Shown here in pieces: positions 43,876 through 52,802 of a stretch of 64,000 nt of DNA. The number at the start of each line of letters is the position of its first letter. Within the stretch, counting starts at the first letter, position 1. Both the position numbers and the translations under genes were made by a program. The notes beneath the pieces are model-generated. The model had not been told where the DNA came from, did no database searches, and saw only the letters and a list, made by a program, of their open reading frames with translations. Source of the stretch: a virus; IMG/VR virus record IMGVR_UViG_3300025122_000008, positions 34,426 to 98,425 of that record; one strand, given 5' to 3'.

Positions 43876-44214
43876 ATGACTTCGCGTTACGACGACAGAA
43901 TTATCTTTAAAAATCAAAATCCTCACTATAAAAACTTTTTTAAAGAGAGGGGAGTTAATTTAATAAGGCACTACGGGACGTCTATAATTAACTATCCGGA
44001 AGTTAGTGAGATAGCAACTTTGAACACGATTCAACATATTTGGACCGTTGGAGATCGATTTTATAAAATTGCCGGTGACTATTATAAAAATCCAAAGTAT
44101 TGGTGGGTAATAGCGTGGTATAATCAAACCCCCACAGAGGCACATTTGAAGCTTGGTGACTTGGTATATATTCCAATGCCCCTTGAGCGCGCCCTAAACA
44201 TTTTCGGGGTTTAG
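43876..44214 (+). CDS. Baseplate wedge protein, gp53/LysM-like
   Basis: This 112-residue protein has residues 57-105 (TVGDRFYKIAGDYYKNPKYW then VIAWYN and GDLVYIPMPLER) with the LysM-like fold pattern used by T4 gp53 to clamp baseplate wedges around the hub. T4 gp53 is 196 residues, so this is a short version. It is flanked by a baseplate-type gene and the very large hub-like gene. Peptidoglycan-binding LysM is an alternative, but the phage context favours the wedge role. Confidence 0.7.
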   Translation: MTSRYDDRIIFKNQNPHYKNFFKERGVNLIRHYGTSIINYPEVSEIATLNTIQHIWTVGDRFYKIAGDYYKNPKYWWVIAWYNQTPTEAHLKLGDLVYIPMPLERALNIFGV

Positions 44215-44231
44215 CCGGTGAGATATTTAAT

Positions 44232-47200
44232 ATGGGAATAGAAAAATATTCTGGCTGGAATACGCTCAAGATGAACGACCTCAGAAAATGGGGTTGGCGG
44301 TTTTTTGGTAAGGGCAACCATTTTGACACTAAAGACATCGACAAGCGCTTCCCTAATGCACGGAAATTTCCTCCAACAATATATGGCGGCAAGGATGCGT
44401 TAAAGGCTTTTGGTCGGAGCGGTGACGAAGCGATGATGTCGCAATTTAGTCATTGGACGCAGTGGCCACGGCCCAAATGGCCGGCTGAGTGGTTTGAAGC
44501 TTGGCGCTTCTGGCGCGCCGTCAAATACGCGATCGGAGAAGCCATGAGCACCGATGGCCTTCAATTTGGATCAGAATATAATCATAATTGGTATGGCTTC
44601 GGCAGTGTCGCGGATGTTAAGGCGAGCCAAAAAAATATAATTCCAACTGCCGCCTATAATGTCAGCACTATTACCGATTATGGCAACGCCGTCGTCGATC
44701 TCGCGAAGACGGGGATATGGGAGGATTTAAAGTATTGGGGATTCGGTACGCCACAACTCTACGCCGGCCGGTGTAGGGGAAAGGACCACCCGCTGATATA
44801 TGTTCCAAACCCCAATAACTACAGCAAAACTTGGTGGGGGCACCTGAAGTTTCCGCGGTACGAGTTCGTTCTCAGCGACGAGCCCACCTGGGCCGACCGG
44901 GCCAACGACGCGCACCTGGAAACTCAGGCCGGCCGGTGGACCGCCGGGAAACAGCTGGGTCACGACGATAGGCCCCTTATACGGGTCTTTCTCGGTAATG
45001 ACAATGGGCCCCCGGGAGTCGGCGGCGGGTGTCCCGGGCCATCACAATTACTAGATACGGGCACAATAGACCGCGAACTCGCAGCACTTTTTTTAGTTTT
45101 TGGCTGGTGGGCCAAATACGGGAGTACCCAGACCCGCGCGATTAAGATTCGTTACGCGGGCTCCGGAGAAGTGCTTTTTGATAATTGGGACGGCGTCCTC
45201 GGCGGTACATATCGCGGTACCGAGGGGACTATCCACGTTAGTGGGACGCAGATGTCGATAAATGTTATCGAGCGCGCCGTCGAGGCGAAGATGCATGCCA
45301 CGGAAAACGGCAGGATTACTGCTGAAGATGTAGCCGCGGTCCGCGATTTTGTGAAAATTCAACTTTTAGGAGACAAGGCCACTGCAGAATGGCTCGATTC
45401 TTTTCCGTTTTTAGGAGAAGATCGCGACTGGACGCCACCAGTAGAAAAACCAAAAGCTGTTCCCAAAGTAAAACTCAAAAAGGGGGCGTCGGCCTGGGAC
45501 CAGCAGTGTTTCTTGGTCGAGAACATGAAAAGAATCTCAGCTGCTGCCGGCCGGCGATCTTATAGTGATTTTGGAATATTAGATGGCGCCCCAGGTAATA
45601 TTGTTTCTGCACTACACAAGGGGCCCTTCGAAGATGACAGCGCAATGCACATGCTGAATCTGTCTCCTTCGGTTTATGCACATATGGTACCCTATATGAA
45701 ACTTTATCGCGTGGTATATGATAAAGACGACCCCTCGGGTGCTCCGATTGGCGAAGATCCAATGCCATTTGAAAGTTTCACAAAACGAGAAGATATCGAT
45801 AATATCTTCGAAGGCCGCGAATCCCGACAGGCGGGAGCCGGAGTTAAAAGTTTTGAATGGAAGTTGGATGGTGTACAGCCAGAGGAGGTTGATAATAATA
45901 TTTCGGCAACCCTAGAGGTACATTTTCAGAGTATGTACGATCTTTTTAGACACAATATAGATCCATCACAAACTACGTCCGACGATGTATCATCCCAAGC
46001 TGGTCTGGAAAAACCGGGATTTTTAGATTTGATTATCGCTCCGGAGACAAAGACGGGTCTTTTGTCAGAGTCGCCTCCCGAAAACCCACCCCCTGCCACC
46101 GGAGGTTGCGATGCGGCCAGTAAAATATATGAAGGGGCTTTATATCGAATTAAAATAGTAGTAGGATGGAGTGTGCCCGATGGTTTGGAGAACATTCCTA
46201 ATGTTAAAAATCCCGAAGCCCTTGCAGAAGCCATAGAACAACAAAGAAAAACATTATTTTTACAACTGGCGCGCCATAGTATAGACTTTCAACAGGATGG
46301 TACAGTAAAATTAAGAGTGGAATATCAAGCCGCGCTGGATGGAATATTGAGATCATCTTTCTCGGATATTTTTTCCGGGGAGGAGGAACTTAAGGATATT
46401 TTTGAGGATCCCGATGGTGAAGCAGCGCAACTGAGAGCGGACTATAGAGATCGTTCAATTACCGCTGAGGACAAAAAGATCTTTGAGGAATACCTAGATC
46501 AACAGATATCCTTAGAAAGAGAAGATCGATTAATTAAATATCGGCGGGTTTTAAAACAATTGTATGAAAGCGGCAACATAAACAGAATAAGGGTGCCAAT
46601 GAAGTCGCTCCTTAGAAAGCCATGGCGAGATTTGACTCCTGTCGAGCGTGCCAAAAGGGCCCGCAATCAACAATCTGATGATCCTCGTAAGGCCGGCTTC
46701 CAGATTACTGTTGCCGGCGCAACTGAAGACGCATCTCCCCTTTATACCATTTTAGAAGACGCAGAAAATGGCGATGCAGCCTTAGGAAAGGATGGGATTG
46801 CTCGGATCGGCAGTAGTTTAAATACGATTAAGAATGCTACGCCGGCTGATAATGTTGATATACACTATTTTTATCTTGGCGATCTCATTACCTCGGTACT
46901 GGAATTACCTCAGATAGTTAAACAAAATGGTAAAACGTTTCAACTTGTAATGGGGAGTATTGAATTTATTGATCCGCTTGTTGCTTATCAGGTGCTTAAC
47001 ATAAAAGATATTGCAGAATGCGGGGGGTTAAGAACCTCATATGCTGCCGAGATGTTTAAGTATATCAATCCCCTGGGCAGCGATAGCACCACAATTATAG
47101 AACATATAGATATGGCCAGCATTCCCATATCAGTTGATGCATTCAATCAGTGGTTTTTCAACAAGGTTGTTAAAAAGTCTCTTACAAAATATTACCTAGA

Positions 47201-48401
47201 TCAATTTATAAAAGACGTATTATCCAGTCTCGTAGGGCGCGCCCTTAGCAGCCGATGTTTTCGAGACATCCCCCAGGTGCCTCTTAGATTTGCTACAAAT
47301 GATTTTTTCCTCAAGGGCCAAGTCCTCGGTGAAAGAAACTCTCTATCTTGGTTTAGAGAAAGGATAAAGAAAAACCCACGGCTAGCCTCGCAACTCCCAA
47401 CGTTGGAAGGGGGCCAGTCGATCTCGGCTCGCCTGCGCCGACACCACAATCGCATGACACCAAAATCAACATTGTTTATTTATTCTACCGACTCTCTTCC
47501 ACAGATGAACAAAAGCGGGAACTGGCACACAGATTACGACGAGGGTATATATCATTTTTATTTAGGCTCCGCAGCAGGTTTGGTCAAAAATATTAGTTTT
47601 AATCGCGAGGATATGCCCGGCTTTAGGGAGGCAAAGATACAAAAAGAGGGTACCTTAGGCGCAAACCAATTACGAGAACTTTATAGCGTTAATCTGAAAT
47701 TGATAGGTAATACATTATTAAAAAATGGACAATTTATCTATATAAACCCCTCTGCAATTGGTGCCGGTAGTCCTTCTGCCCAGGGATCCGTTCCAAATTT
47801 GGCGAGGCTTCTTGGACTAGGAGGCTATTTTTTGGTTACTAGCGTAAATCATAGAATTAGCGAGGCTGGTTTTGAAGTTGATGTTAAGGCGCTACACCAG
47901 GCGGTCAGGGTTGGACAGACGCAGACGGTGCCCCTTGTCACATATCAGGCACCCGGAGATCCTCAACCCGATCACCCAGATGATTTGCCATTTGTTCAGT
48001 TTGCTGAAACATATCACGGCGCCGCCATGTCGGCACTTGATCTTCCGCCGGGCGATGACCTTCCTTCACCAATCGAGGCGCGCCGACGAGGAGAAGAATT
48101 GGGATTCACCGAAGCGCAACATGAACTGGTTGTAGAGGCGCGCATGGCCGCGAGAACAGTTCGAAGCCGCGCCGAAGACCGTATTGATGGCCGTGACTCC
48201 CGCAGGCTGGAGAGGGATACTGTACAGGAATATTTCGATTCAATGCATGTATATACCGAGGATGAGAATGGTGAGCCGATCGAGGTGGAGACGGGCCCCA
48301 TGGGCCACTTCCAGTCCGGCTACGTCTATGATGAGCCAACCGGCATGCTTTACGACCCCAGTGGTAATCCCGTGGGTCCAAATGAGCCCCCGGTAGAGTA
48401 A
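44232..48401 (+). CDS. Very large baseplate hub-like protein with Trp-rich N-terminal domain
   Basis: This 1389-residue protein is among the longest products in the window. Residues 1-400 form a Trp/Gly/Arg-rich domain (HWTQWPRPKWPAEWF near 75-90) encoded by more GC-rich DNA than the rest. A Pro/Lys/Val linker (about 400-425) separates it from the remainder. The middle (about 425-1000) is mixed. Near 1130-1220 the pattern ELYSVNLKLIGNTLLKNGQFIYINP followed by LGLGGYFLVTSVNHRISEAGF fits the hub domain of gp27/VgrG-like proteins, and the tail is acidic and proline-rich. It therefore probably forms or extends the central hub. The N-terminal domain's function is unknown; an enzyme or cell-wall-binding domain is possible. 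Confidence 0.6.
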   Translation: MGIEKYSGWNTLKMNDLRKWGWRFFGKGNHFDTKDIDKRFPNARKFPPTIYGGKDALKAFGRSGDEAMMSQFSHWTQWPRPKWPAEWFEAWRFWRAVKYAIGEAMSTDGLQFGSEYNHNWYGFGSVADVKASQKNIIPTAAYNVSTITDYGNAVVDLAKTGIWEDLKYWGFGTPQLYAGRCRGKDHPLIYVPNPNNYSKTWWGHLKFPRYEFVLSDEPTWADRANDAHLETQAGRWTAGKQLGHDDRPLIRVFLGNDNGPPGVGGGCPGPSQLLDTGTIDRELAALFLVFGWWAKYGSTQTRAIKIRYAGSGEVLFDNWDGVLGGTYRGTEGTIHVSGTQMSINVIERAVEAKMHATENGRITAEDVAAVRDFVKIQLLGDKATAEWLDSFPFLGEDRDWTPPVEKPKAVPKVKLKKGASAWDQQCFLVENMKRISAAAGRRSYSDFGILDGAPGNIVSALHKGPFEDDSAMHMLNLSPSVYAHMVPYMKLYRVVYDKDDPSGAPIGEDPMPFESFTKREDIDNIFEGRESRQAGAGVKSFEWKLDGVQPEEVDNNISATLEVHFQSMYDLFRHNIDPSQTTSDDVSSQAGLEKPGFLDLIIAPETKTGLLSESPPENPPPATGGCDAASKIYEGALYRIKIVVGWSVPDGLENIPNVKNPEALAEAIEQQRKTLFLQLARHSIDFQQDGTVKLRVEYQAALDGILRSSFSDIFSGEEELKDIFEDPDGEAAQLRADYRDRSITAEDKKIFEEYLDQQISLEREDRLIKYRRVLKQLYESGNINRIRVPMKSLLRKPWRDLTPVERAKRARNQQSDDPRKAGFQITVAGATEDASPLYTILEDAENGDAALGKDGIARIGSSLNTIKNATPADNVDIHYFYLGDLITSVLELPQIVKQNGKTFQLVMGSIEFIDPLVAYQVLNIKDIAECGGLRTSYAAEMFKYINPLGSDSTTIIEHIDMASIPISVDAFNQWFFNKVVKKSLTKYYLDQFIKDVLSSLVGRALSSRCFRDIPQVPLRFATNDFFLKGQVLGERNSLSWFRERIKKNPRLASQLPTLEGGQSISARLRRHHNRMTPKSTLFIYSTDSLPQMNKSGNWHTDYDEGIYHFYLGSAAGLVKNISFNREDMPGFREAKIQKEGTLGANQLRELYSVNLKLIGNTLLKNGQFIYINPSAIGAGSPSAQGSVPNLARLLGLGGYFLVTSVNHRISEAGFEVDVKALHQAVRVGQTQTVPLVTYQAPGDPQPDHPDDLPFVQFAETYHGAAMSALDLPPGDDLPSPIEARRRGEELGFTEAQHELVVEARMAARTVRSRAEDRIDGRDSRRLERDTVQEYFDSMHVYTEDENGEPIEVETGPMGHFQSGYVYDEPTGMLYDPSGNPVGPNEPPVE

Positions 48402-48406
48402 AAAAG

Positions 48407-49774
48407 ATGGCTAGAACATTCCACTACACAAGAGAAGATATTAGAAATCCGGAAGGTGCTAATAATTTATCTGCTTTGGCCATGTACTATCAGAGATCAC
48501 TTTATCGAGAGGTAATATACCCAGGTGTTGTAAGCCCTGTCCCAATTGATACGTGGTATGACAAAGGATTGTATGGGAAAGTAGATCGTTTTCAAAACAC
48601 CATTCTCCTTAAAAATGAAAAAATAGAGCCAGTTATGACCGTAAAAAAAGATAGGATATACGCGGCTGATAATGTTGTTGCCTCCTTTGAAGCTTTTTCT
48701 GGTCACATGGCACGTGCCAACTTCAACGGAAGACTGAATAACACAACGGATGGCAATCTTGCTGCGATTAGTGCTGCTGCCGGCTGGACATGCCCGAAGA
48801 AAGCGTATGCGGCGTATGTTGAAAATCTATTTCAGGGGTTTATGAGATACTATGTTGAGAAACGACATGATCAAATAGAAGGTTTTAAAACTTTTATACC
48901 AATAATAACTTCGTTTCTTAAAATGTCTGCTAACATTTTACCGGTAACCATGACAAATGTTATTCTTACAGATTTGGTGAGCCCAATGGTTTCTGGTCTT
49001 TCTATTAAGATAGCAGACTTCGACGCCGGCGATGATAAAATTAAATATGAAAAATTTATATCTAATCCGAACTTTGATTTTTATGTAAGTTCCGCAAAAA
49101 AATTTGGACTTATAGTCAATAAGTATATGCCATGGATTTTAACTGCTGATTTGTTCACCGAGGCGTCTTTGATGGCAATAGAAATTGGCTCTGAGGATAA
49201 GATTATGAAACTTTATGAGGAGAGGTTCCCTAATGACACCGTGCTGAACGAAGCGCGCTACGCCGGCCTCGTTCCTACCGAGGCTACGTTTTTCAGTGAC
49301 TATTACGATTTGGCCTGCCTAGAAGATATCCCCAATCTTAAGAAAATTTTTGTTAATTTTTATAACCGCTACATAGAGATTCAACCGCTCTTGGAGAAAA
49401 AAGTATTCAAGGGTCCAGCTTGTGGATATAAAACAAACGTCACGCTGCATGAGCGAGTTCCAACCAGTATGAGTGAATTAGATGCCCTCATGACGGATTT
49501 TGATTGGATTGATTTGTATATAAATTTACGAGAGATAGAATCTGAGGGGACTCCTCTCAAAACTAACTTTTTGCGCCGAATTGCTCGCGAGAAATATAAG
49601 ATTATTCCGCGAAAAAACCACACTCCCCTAGAAAATGCAGCATTATATGTCAATTCGGTTTACAGAAAGTATCTTTACAGCCAAAGTTATCTGACAAATT
49701 TATATTATTCCTTGACTAATGCCGGCCCCGGTGCTACTATGAGCATAGGAAATAACTATTCTGCCAATCAATAG
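48407..49774 (+). CDS. Hypothetical protein at the end of the tail operon
   Basis: This 455-residue protein is soluble and mostly helical, with evenly spread aromatic residues. Segments include GANNLSALAMYYQRSLYREVIYPG at the start, a middle 'NPNFDFYVSSAKKFGLIVNKYMPW', and a C-terminal NAALYVNSVYRKYLYSQSYL helix. No cofactor, metal or nucleotide motif is visible. It follows the hub-like gene by five bases and is probably a virion component; the short Gly/Asn/Ser-rich C-terminal tail fits that. Its TAG stop is in frame with the following polymerase gene ten bases later. Confidence 0.5.
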   Translation: MARTFHYTREDIRNPEGANNLSALAMYYQRSLYREVIYPGVVSPVPIDTWYDKGLYGKVDRFQNTILLKNEKIEPVMTVKKDRIYAADNVVASFEAFSGHMARANFNGRLNNTTDGNLAAISAAAGWTCPKKAYAAYVENLFQGFMRYYVEKRHDQIEGFKTFIPIITSFLKMSANILPVTMTNVILTDLVSPMVSGLSIKIADFDAGDDKIKYEKFISNPNFDFYVSSAKKFGLIVNKYMPWILTADLFTEASLMAIEIGSEDKIMKLYEERFPNDTVLNEARYAGLVPTEATFFSDYYDLACLEDIPNLKKIFVNFYNRYIEIQPLLEKKVFKGPACGYKTNVTLHERVPTSMSELDALMTDFDWIDLYINLREIESEGTPLKTNFLRRIAREKYKIIPRKNHTPLENAALYVNSVYRKYLYSQSYLTNLYYSLTNAGPGATMSIGNNYSANQ

Positions 49775-49783
49775 GGGGCCTTT

Positions 49784-50971
49784 TTGTATTTTCAAACGTT
49801 GGACAGCAAGGGCAAGTGTGTTGGATACTATGCTGATAATAAATTAATCTTTGACGAGGTACCACATAATGCGGCAAAAACATGGTGCTATTCTCCGTCC
49901 CTACAAAACCGTGATATAGAGTATGCTCGTATCTACGCTAGTGGTGCCACGCTTACGGAAGCATGCCCAGAGAGTTTTAGGCCAGAATGGGATGAAGTGG
50001 TGAAAAAGGCTGGAGCGTACTCCAAATCTTTTAATATAGCCAAACTAAATTTGAACGACGTGTGTATCTATGACCTGGTGCCAGAGTATTTTCTTTATAA
50101 ATTTTGTAAAGCAAAGGACCAGATAACTAAACACGTTATTGAGAACAACATAAAACCAAAAAATTATAATTTTATGGCCAGTCTTATACAAATGCTGTTC
50201 GACATTGGTTCACATCAAATGAATATTGATATAGAGCCGATTATGACAAAACTTGTATCAGTAAAGGGTAGAAATTTTATAAAAAAATTACAAGAAATTA
50301 ATTGGATTTGTCATTATAATCCTTTTGGCACCGTAACCGGGCGACTGACAACGATGCCCAATACATTTCCCATATTGACCCTCCCCAAAGAGTTTAGAAA
50401 TTGTCTTCATCCAACCAATGACTGGTTTTTAGAATTGGACTACAATGCGGCCGAGGTTCGTACTCTCTTGGGGCTCTCCGGGGTGGAACAACCAAGCGGC
50501 GACATTCACGAGTGGAATATTGAACATATTTATAATAATAAAATTTCACGACCGGCGGCCAAACAAAAGATTTTTGAGTGGCTATACTCCGCGCGCCCAA
50601 ATAAGCGCGCTGAGCAGTACTATAATAAAAAGCTGGTTAAAGAAAAATACTGGGACGGTTATAATGTAACTACCGAATTTGATCGGTGTATAAAAAATGT
50701 TGACGATCATCATGCTTTGAACTATATTGTTCAAAGTACAACCAGCGACTTAGTGCTTTCTAGAGCAATTAAAATTCATAATTTTTTGAAGAATAGAGGC
50801 AGTCGAATTGCTTTTATGCTGCATGATTCTATTATAGTAGATTTAAAACATGATGAAAGACACATGATACCAGAATTGATGAGTATGTTCGGTGACACTG
50901 ACTTTGGGGAGTATAAAGTTAACGTAGCATTGGGCAAAAGTTTTGGAAATATAAAAAAATTGAATTTATGA
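49784..50971 (+). CDS. Family A DNA polymerase domain, short form
   Basis: This 395-residue protein is read from a TTG behind AGGGGG; no in-frame ATG exists until far inside conserved sequence. The palm and fingers are present: FGTVTGRLTT, motif A with D219 in LELDYNAAEVR, and motif B with exact R256-x3-K260-x3-F264-x3-Y268 spacing. Motif C is H347-D348-S349, where Pol I has His-Asp-Glu. No 3'-5' exonuclease lies in this ORF, and the 5'-nuclease is a separate gene at 57086. It probably copies phage DNA, replacing the family B gp43 of T4, unless another polymerase lies outside the window. The N-terminal 140 residues are not recognised. Confidence 0.85.
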   Translation: MYFQTLDSKGKCVGYYADNKLIFDEVPHNAAKTWCYSPSLQNRDIEYARIYASGATLTEACPESFRPEWDEVVKKAGAYSKSFNIAKLNLNDVCIYDLVPEYFLYKFCKAKDQITKHVIENNIKPKNYNFMASLIQMLFDIGSHQMNIDIEPIMTKLVSVKGRNFIKKLQEINWICHYNPFGTVTGRLTTMPNTFPILTLPKEFRNCLHPTNDWFLELDYNAAEVRTLLGLSGVEQPSGDIHEWNIEHIYNNKISRPAAKQKIFEWLYSARPNKRAEQYYNKKLVKEKYWDGYNVTTEFDRCIKNVDDHHALNYIVQSTTSDLVLSRAIKIHNFLKNRGSRIAFMLHDSIIVDLKHDERHMIPELMSMFGDTDFGEYKVNVALGKSFGNIKKLNL

Positions 50972-50990
50972 TGTATCGGAAAGAAGAATA

Positions 50991-51848
50991 ATGAATATAA
51001 TGGGCCTGGGTCGTGCAGGGTGTGCGGTCGTAGATTGTTTTTCTAAATTCTCTCAATATGAGGTGTATAAATTTGATAATGACCTAGAGGGCGATCGATG
51101 TTTTAACATCCCCAAACAAAATTCTCATGAAGATTATGAAAAAAATTTTCCAAACTTTAAGAAAGACTTACAAGAAATAGAGGGAGACGTCATATTCGTA
51201 TTATGCGGCGCCGGCATGATTACTGGCTGTGTACTTTCACTTCTACAACAATTGATGCCCCGCCCAATAACCATACTTTATATTGAACCGGATTTGGAGC
51301 TTTTGAGCGAAACGGAAACCATGCAAGAGCAAATTGTAAAAAACGTTTTGCAGGAGTACGCACGTTCTGGTATGTTTGAAATGATGTATCTCGTTTCTAA
51401 TTCGAAAATTGAAAAAAGCGTAGGAGAGATTCCAATAATTAGCTATTATGATACTATAAATCAAGCGATAGTAAACACCATGCACATGATAAATGTGTTT
51501 AAAAATTCGGAACCCATTCTGGGCACTTTTACCGAGCCCCATGAAATTGCAAGGATATCTACTTTCGGTGTTTTAGATATAGAAGAAAATGAAGAAAAAT
51601 GGTTTTATGACTTGCAAGTTCCGAGAGATGTGGTATACTATTATGGAATCAATGATGAAGACTTGAAGACCGATGGGGCTTTGTTCGGAAAAATAAAGTC
51701 CTACGTAAAGGAAAAGGTCGAGGAAAAAGTTAACATATCATATGGGGTATACAGAACAAACTACGAAAAAAAATATTGTTATTGCATTAAATATAGTTCT
51801 GTGGTACAATCATATATAAGTGAAATAGACGATCAGGATATTGGCTGA
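50991..51848 (+). CDS. Tubulin/FtsZ-like protein
   Basis: This 285-residue protein opens with MNIMGLGRAGCAVVD, like the FtsZ start IGVGGAGxNAV. Residues 66-79 (DVIFVLCGAGMITG) correspond to the tubulin signature strand and loop (FxxxGxGGGTGTG), though with fewer glycines. The stretch DTINQAIVNTMHMINVF then TFTEPHEIARISTFG matches helix H7 and the T7 loop region of FtsZ. Phage tubulins (PhuZ) form filaments that centre replicating DNA. I recall relatives in marine myoviruses annotated as hypothetical. The degenerate GTP loop means nucleotide binding is uncertain. It lies between polymerase and SSB genes, suggesting a replication-linked role. Confidence 0.55.
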   Translation: MNIMGLGRAGCAVVDCFSKFSQYEVYKFDNDLEGDRCFNIPKQNSHEDYEKNFPNFKKDLQEIEGDVIFVLCGAGMITGCVLSLLQQLMPRPITILYIEPDLELLSETETMQEQIVKNVLQEYARSGMFEMMYLVSNSKIEKSVGEIPIISYYDTINQAIVNTMHMINVFKNSEPILGTFTEPHEIARISTFGVLDIEENEEKWFYDLQVPRDVVYYYGINDEDLKTDGALFGKIKSYVKEKVEEKVNISYGVYRTNYEKKYCYCIKYSSVVQSYISEIDDQDIG

Positions 51849-51882
51849 TCGTACTCTAGCCTAACAACAAGGAGAAAATATT

Positions 51883-52677
51883 ATGGCTATTAATTTAGAT
51901 AAAATGCGAGAGAAGCTCGCAACTGTTCGTGGTGAAAACCGCGATAAAGACAACTTTTGGCGCCCAGATGATGGCGATCAGGACATTCGGATTGTTCCGA
52001 CTGCTGACGGCGATCCCTTTAAGGAGAAGTGGTTCCATTATAACCTGGGAAATACCCCCGGATTTTTATGTCCTAAGCGTAATTATGGGGAAGAATGCCC
52101 CGTGTGCGAATTCGCCTCTCAACTGTGGCGCGACGGCGTAGAAAACAATGACGATGGCAGTAAGAAGGTGGCAAAGAGCCTTTTTGTACGTCCTCGTTTC
52201 TTCTCGCCGGTTATGGTTCGCGGAGAAGAGGACAGGGGAGTAAGGATCTGGGGCTATGGTAAGATGGCATATGAAAACCTTCTTAGCCTCGTTTTGAATC
52301 CGGAATATGGTGACATTACTGACGCCGAAACAGGAACGGACTTAACCCTTACTTATGGCAAACCTCCCGGCGCCTCGTTCCCGCAGACGAAGCTTGTTCC
52401 TCGTCGTCGAAGCTCGGAACTTTGTGAAGATATGACGCCAGAACGTTGTGTGGAATTGCTAGAAAGTATTCCGGATTTTGATGGTTTGTTTGAGCGAAAG
52501 ACGACCGAAGAAGTCGCAACGTTGCTTGATACCTTCATGAATTCGGACCTAATTGATGTGGAGGCTGTTTCCTCTGAGACTGAAAAGTTTGGTACTAAGA
52601 CTACCACAACTGACACCACAGAGGCCACTGCTCCAAATGCTGTCGACGCGGCATTTGCGGAATTGGGCGCGCTGTAG
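51883..52677 (+). CDS. Single-stranded DNA-binding protein (gp32-like)
   Basis: This 264-residue protein coats single-stranded DNA during replication and recombination, with UvsX, helicase and polymerase as partners. The T4 gp32 zinc site is intact: H52 in KWFHYN, C63 in FLCPKR, C72 and C75 in ECPVC. The N-terminus MAINLDKMREKLATV is the cooperativity segment. A core with many aromatic and basic residues follows, and the C-terminal 40 residues are acidic, Ser/Thr-rich (TTTTDTTEATAPN) and end hydrophobic, as in SSB tails that dock partners. T4 gp32 is 301 residues. A strong AAGGAG site precedes the ATG. Confidence 0.93.
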   Translation: MAINLDKMREKLATVRGENRDKDNFWRPDDGDQDIRIVPTADGDPFKEKWFHYNLGNTPGFLCPKRNYGEECPVCEFASQLWRDGVENNDDGSKKVAKSLFVRPRFFSPVMVRGEEDRGVRIWGYGKMAYENLLSLVLNPEYGDITDAETGTDLTLTYGKPPGASFPQTKLVPRRRSSELCEDMTPERCVELLESIPDFDGLFERKTTEEVATLLDTFMNSDLIDVEAVSSETEKFGTKTTTTDTTEATAPNAVDAAFAELGAL

Positions 52678-52744
52678 CGTAGTTTTCCAATCCCCACAGG
52701 GAGGCACAGGGTTATCAGGTGTCTCAAAAAATAAAAAATATAGG

Positions 52745-52773
52745 TTGACATACGCGCCCTTAACGGGTATGAT
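52745..52773 (+). promoter_or_regulatory. Near-consensus sigma70 promoter
   Basis: TTGACA (52745-52750), a 17-base spacer and TATGAT (52768-52773) precede the GHKL ATPase gene at 52803, giving a leader of about 25 bases. It should be read by unmodified host RNA polymerase, implying early expression of the downstream genes. Confidence 0.8.
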
Positions 52774-52802
52774 TAAGATATAACCGATTGGAACCCCCCA
52801 CA

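Noticed and set aside
49772-49786. Read-through of the TAG to fuse the 455-residue protein and the polymerase
   Set aside because: The frames match, but a ribosome site AGGGGG and a TTG start suit separate translation, and the functions differ.
51848-51882. Promoter before the SSB gene
   Set aside because: The 34-base gap has a good ribosome site but no -35/-10 pair.
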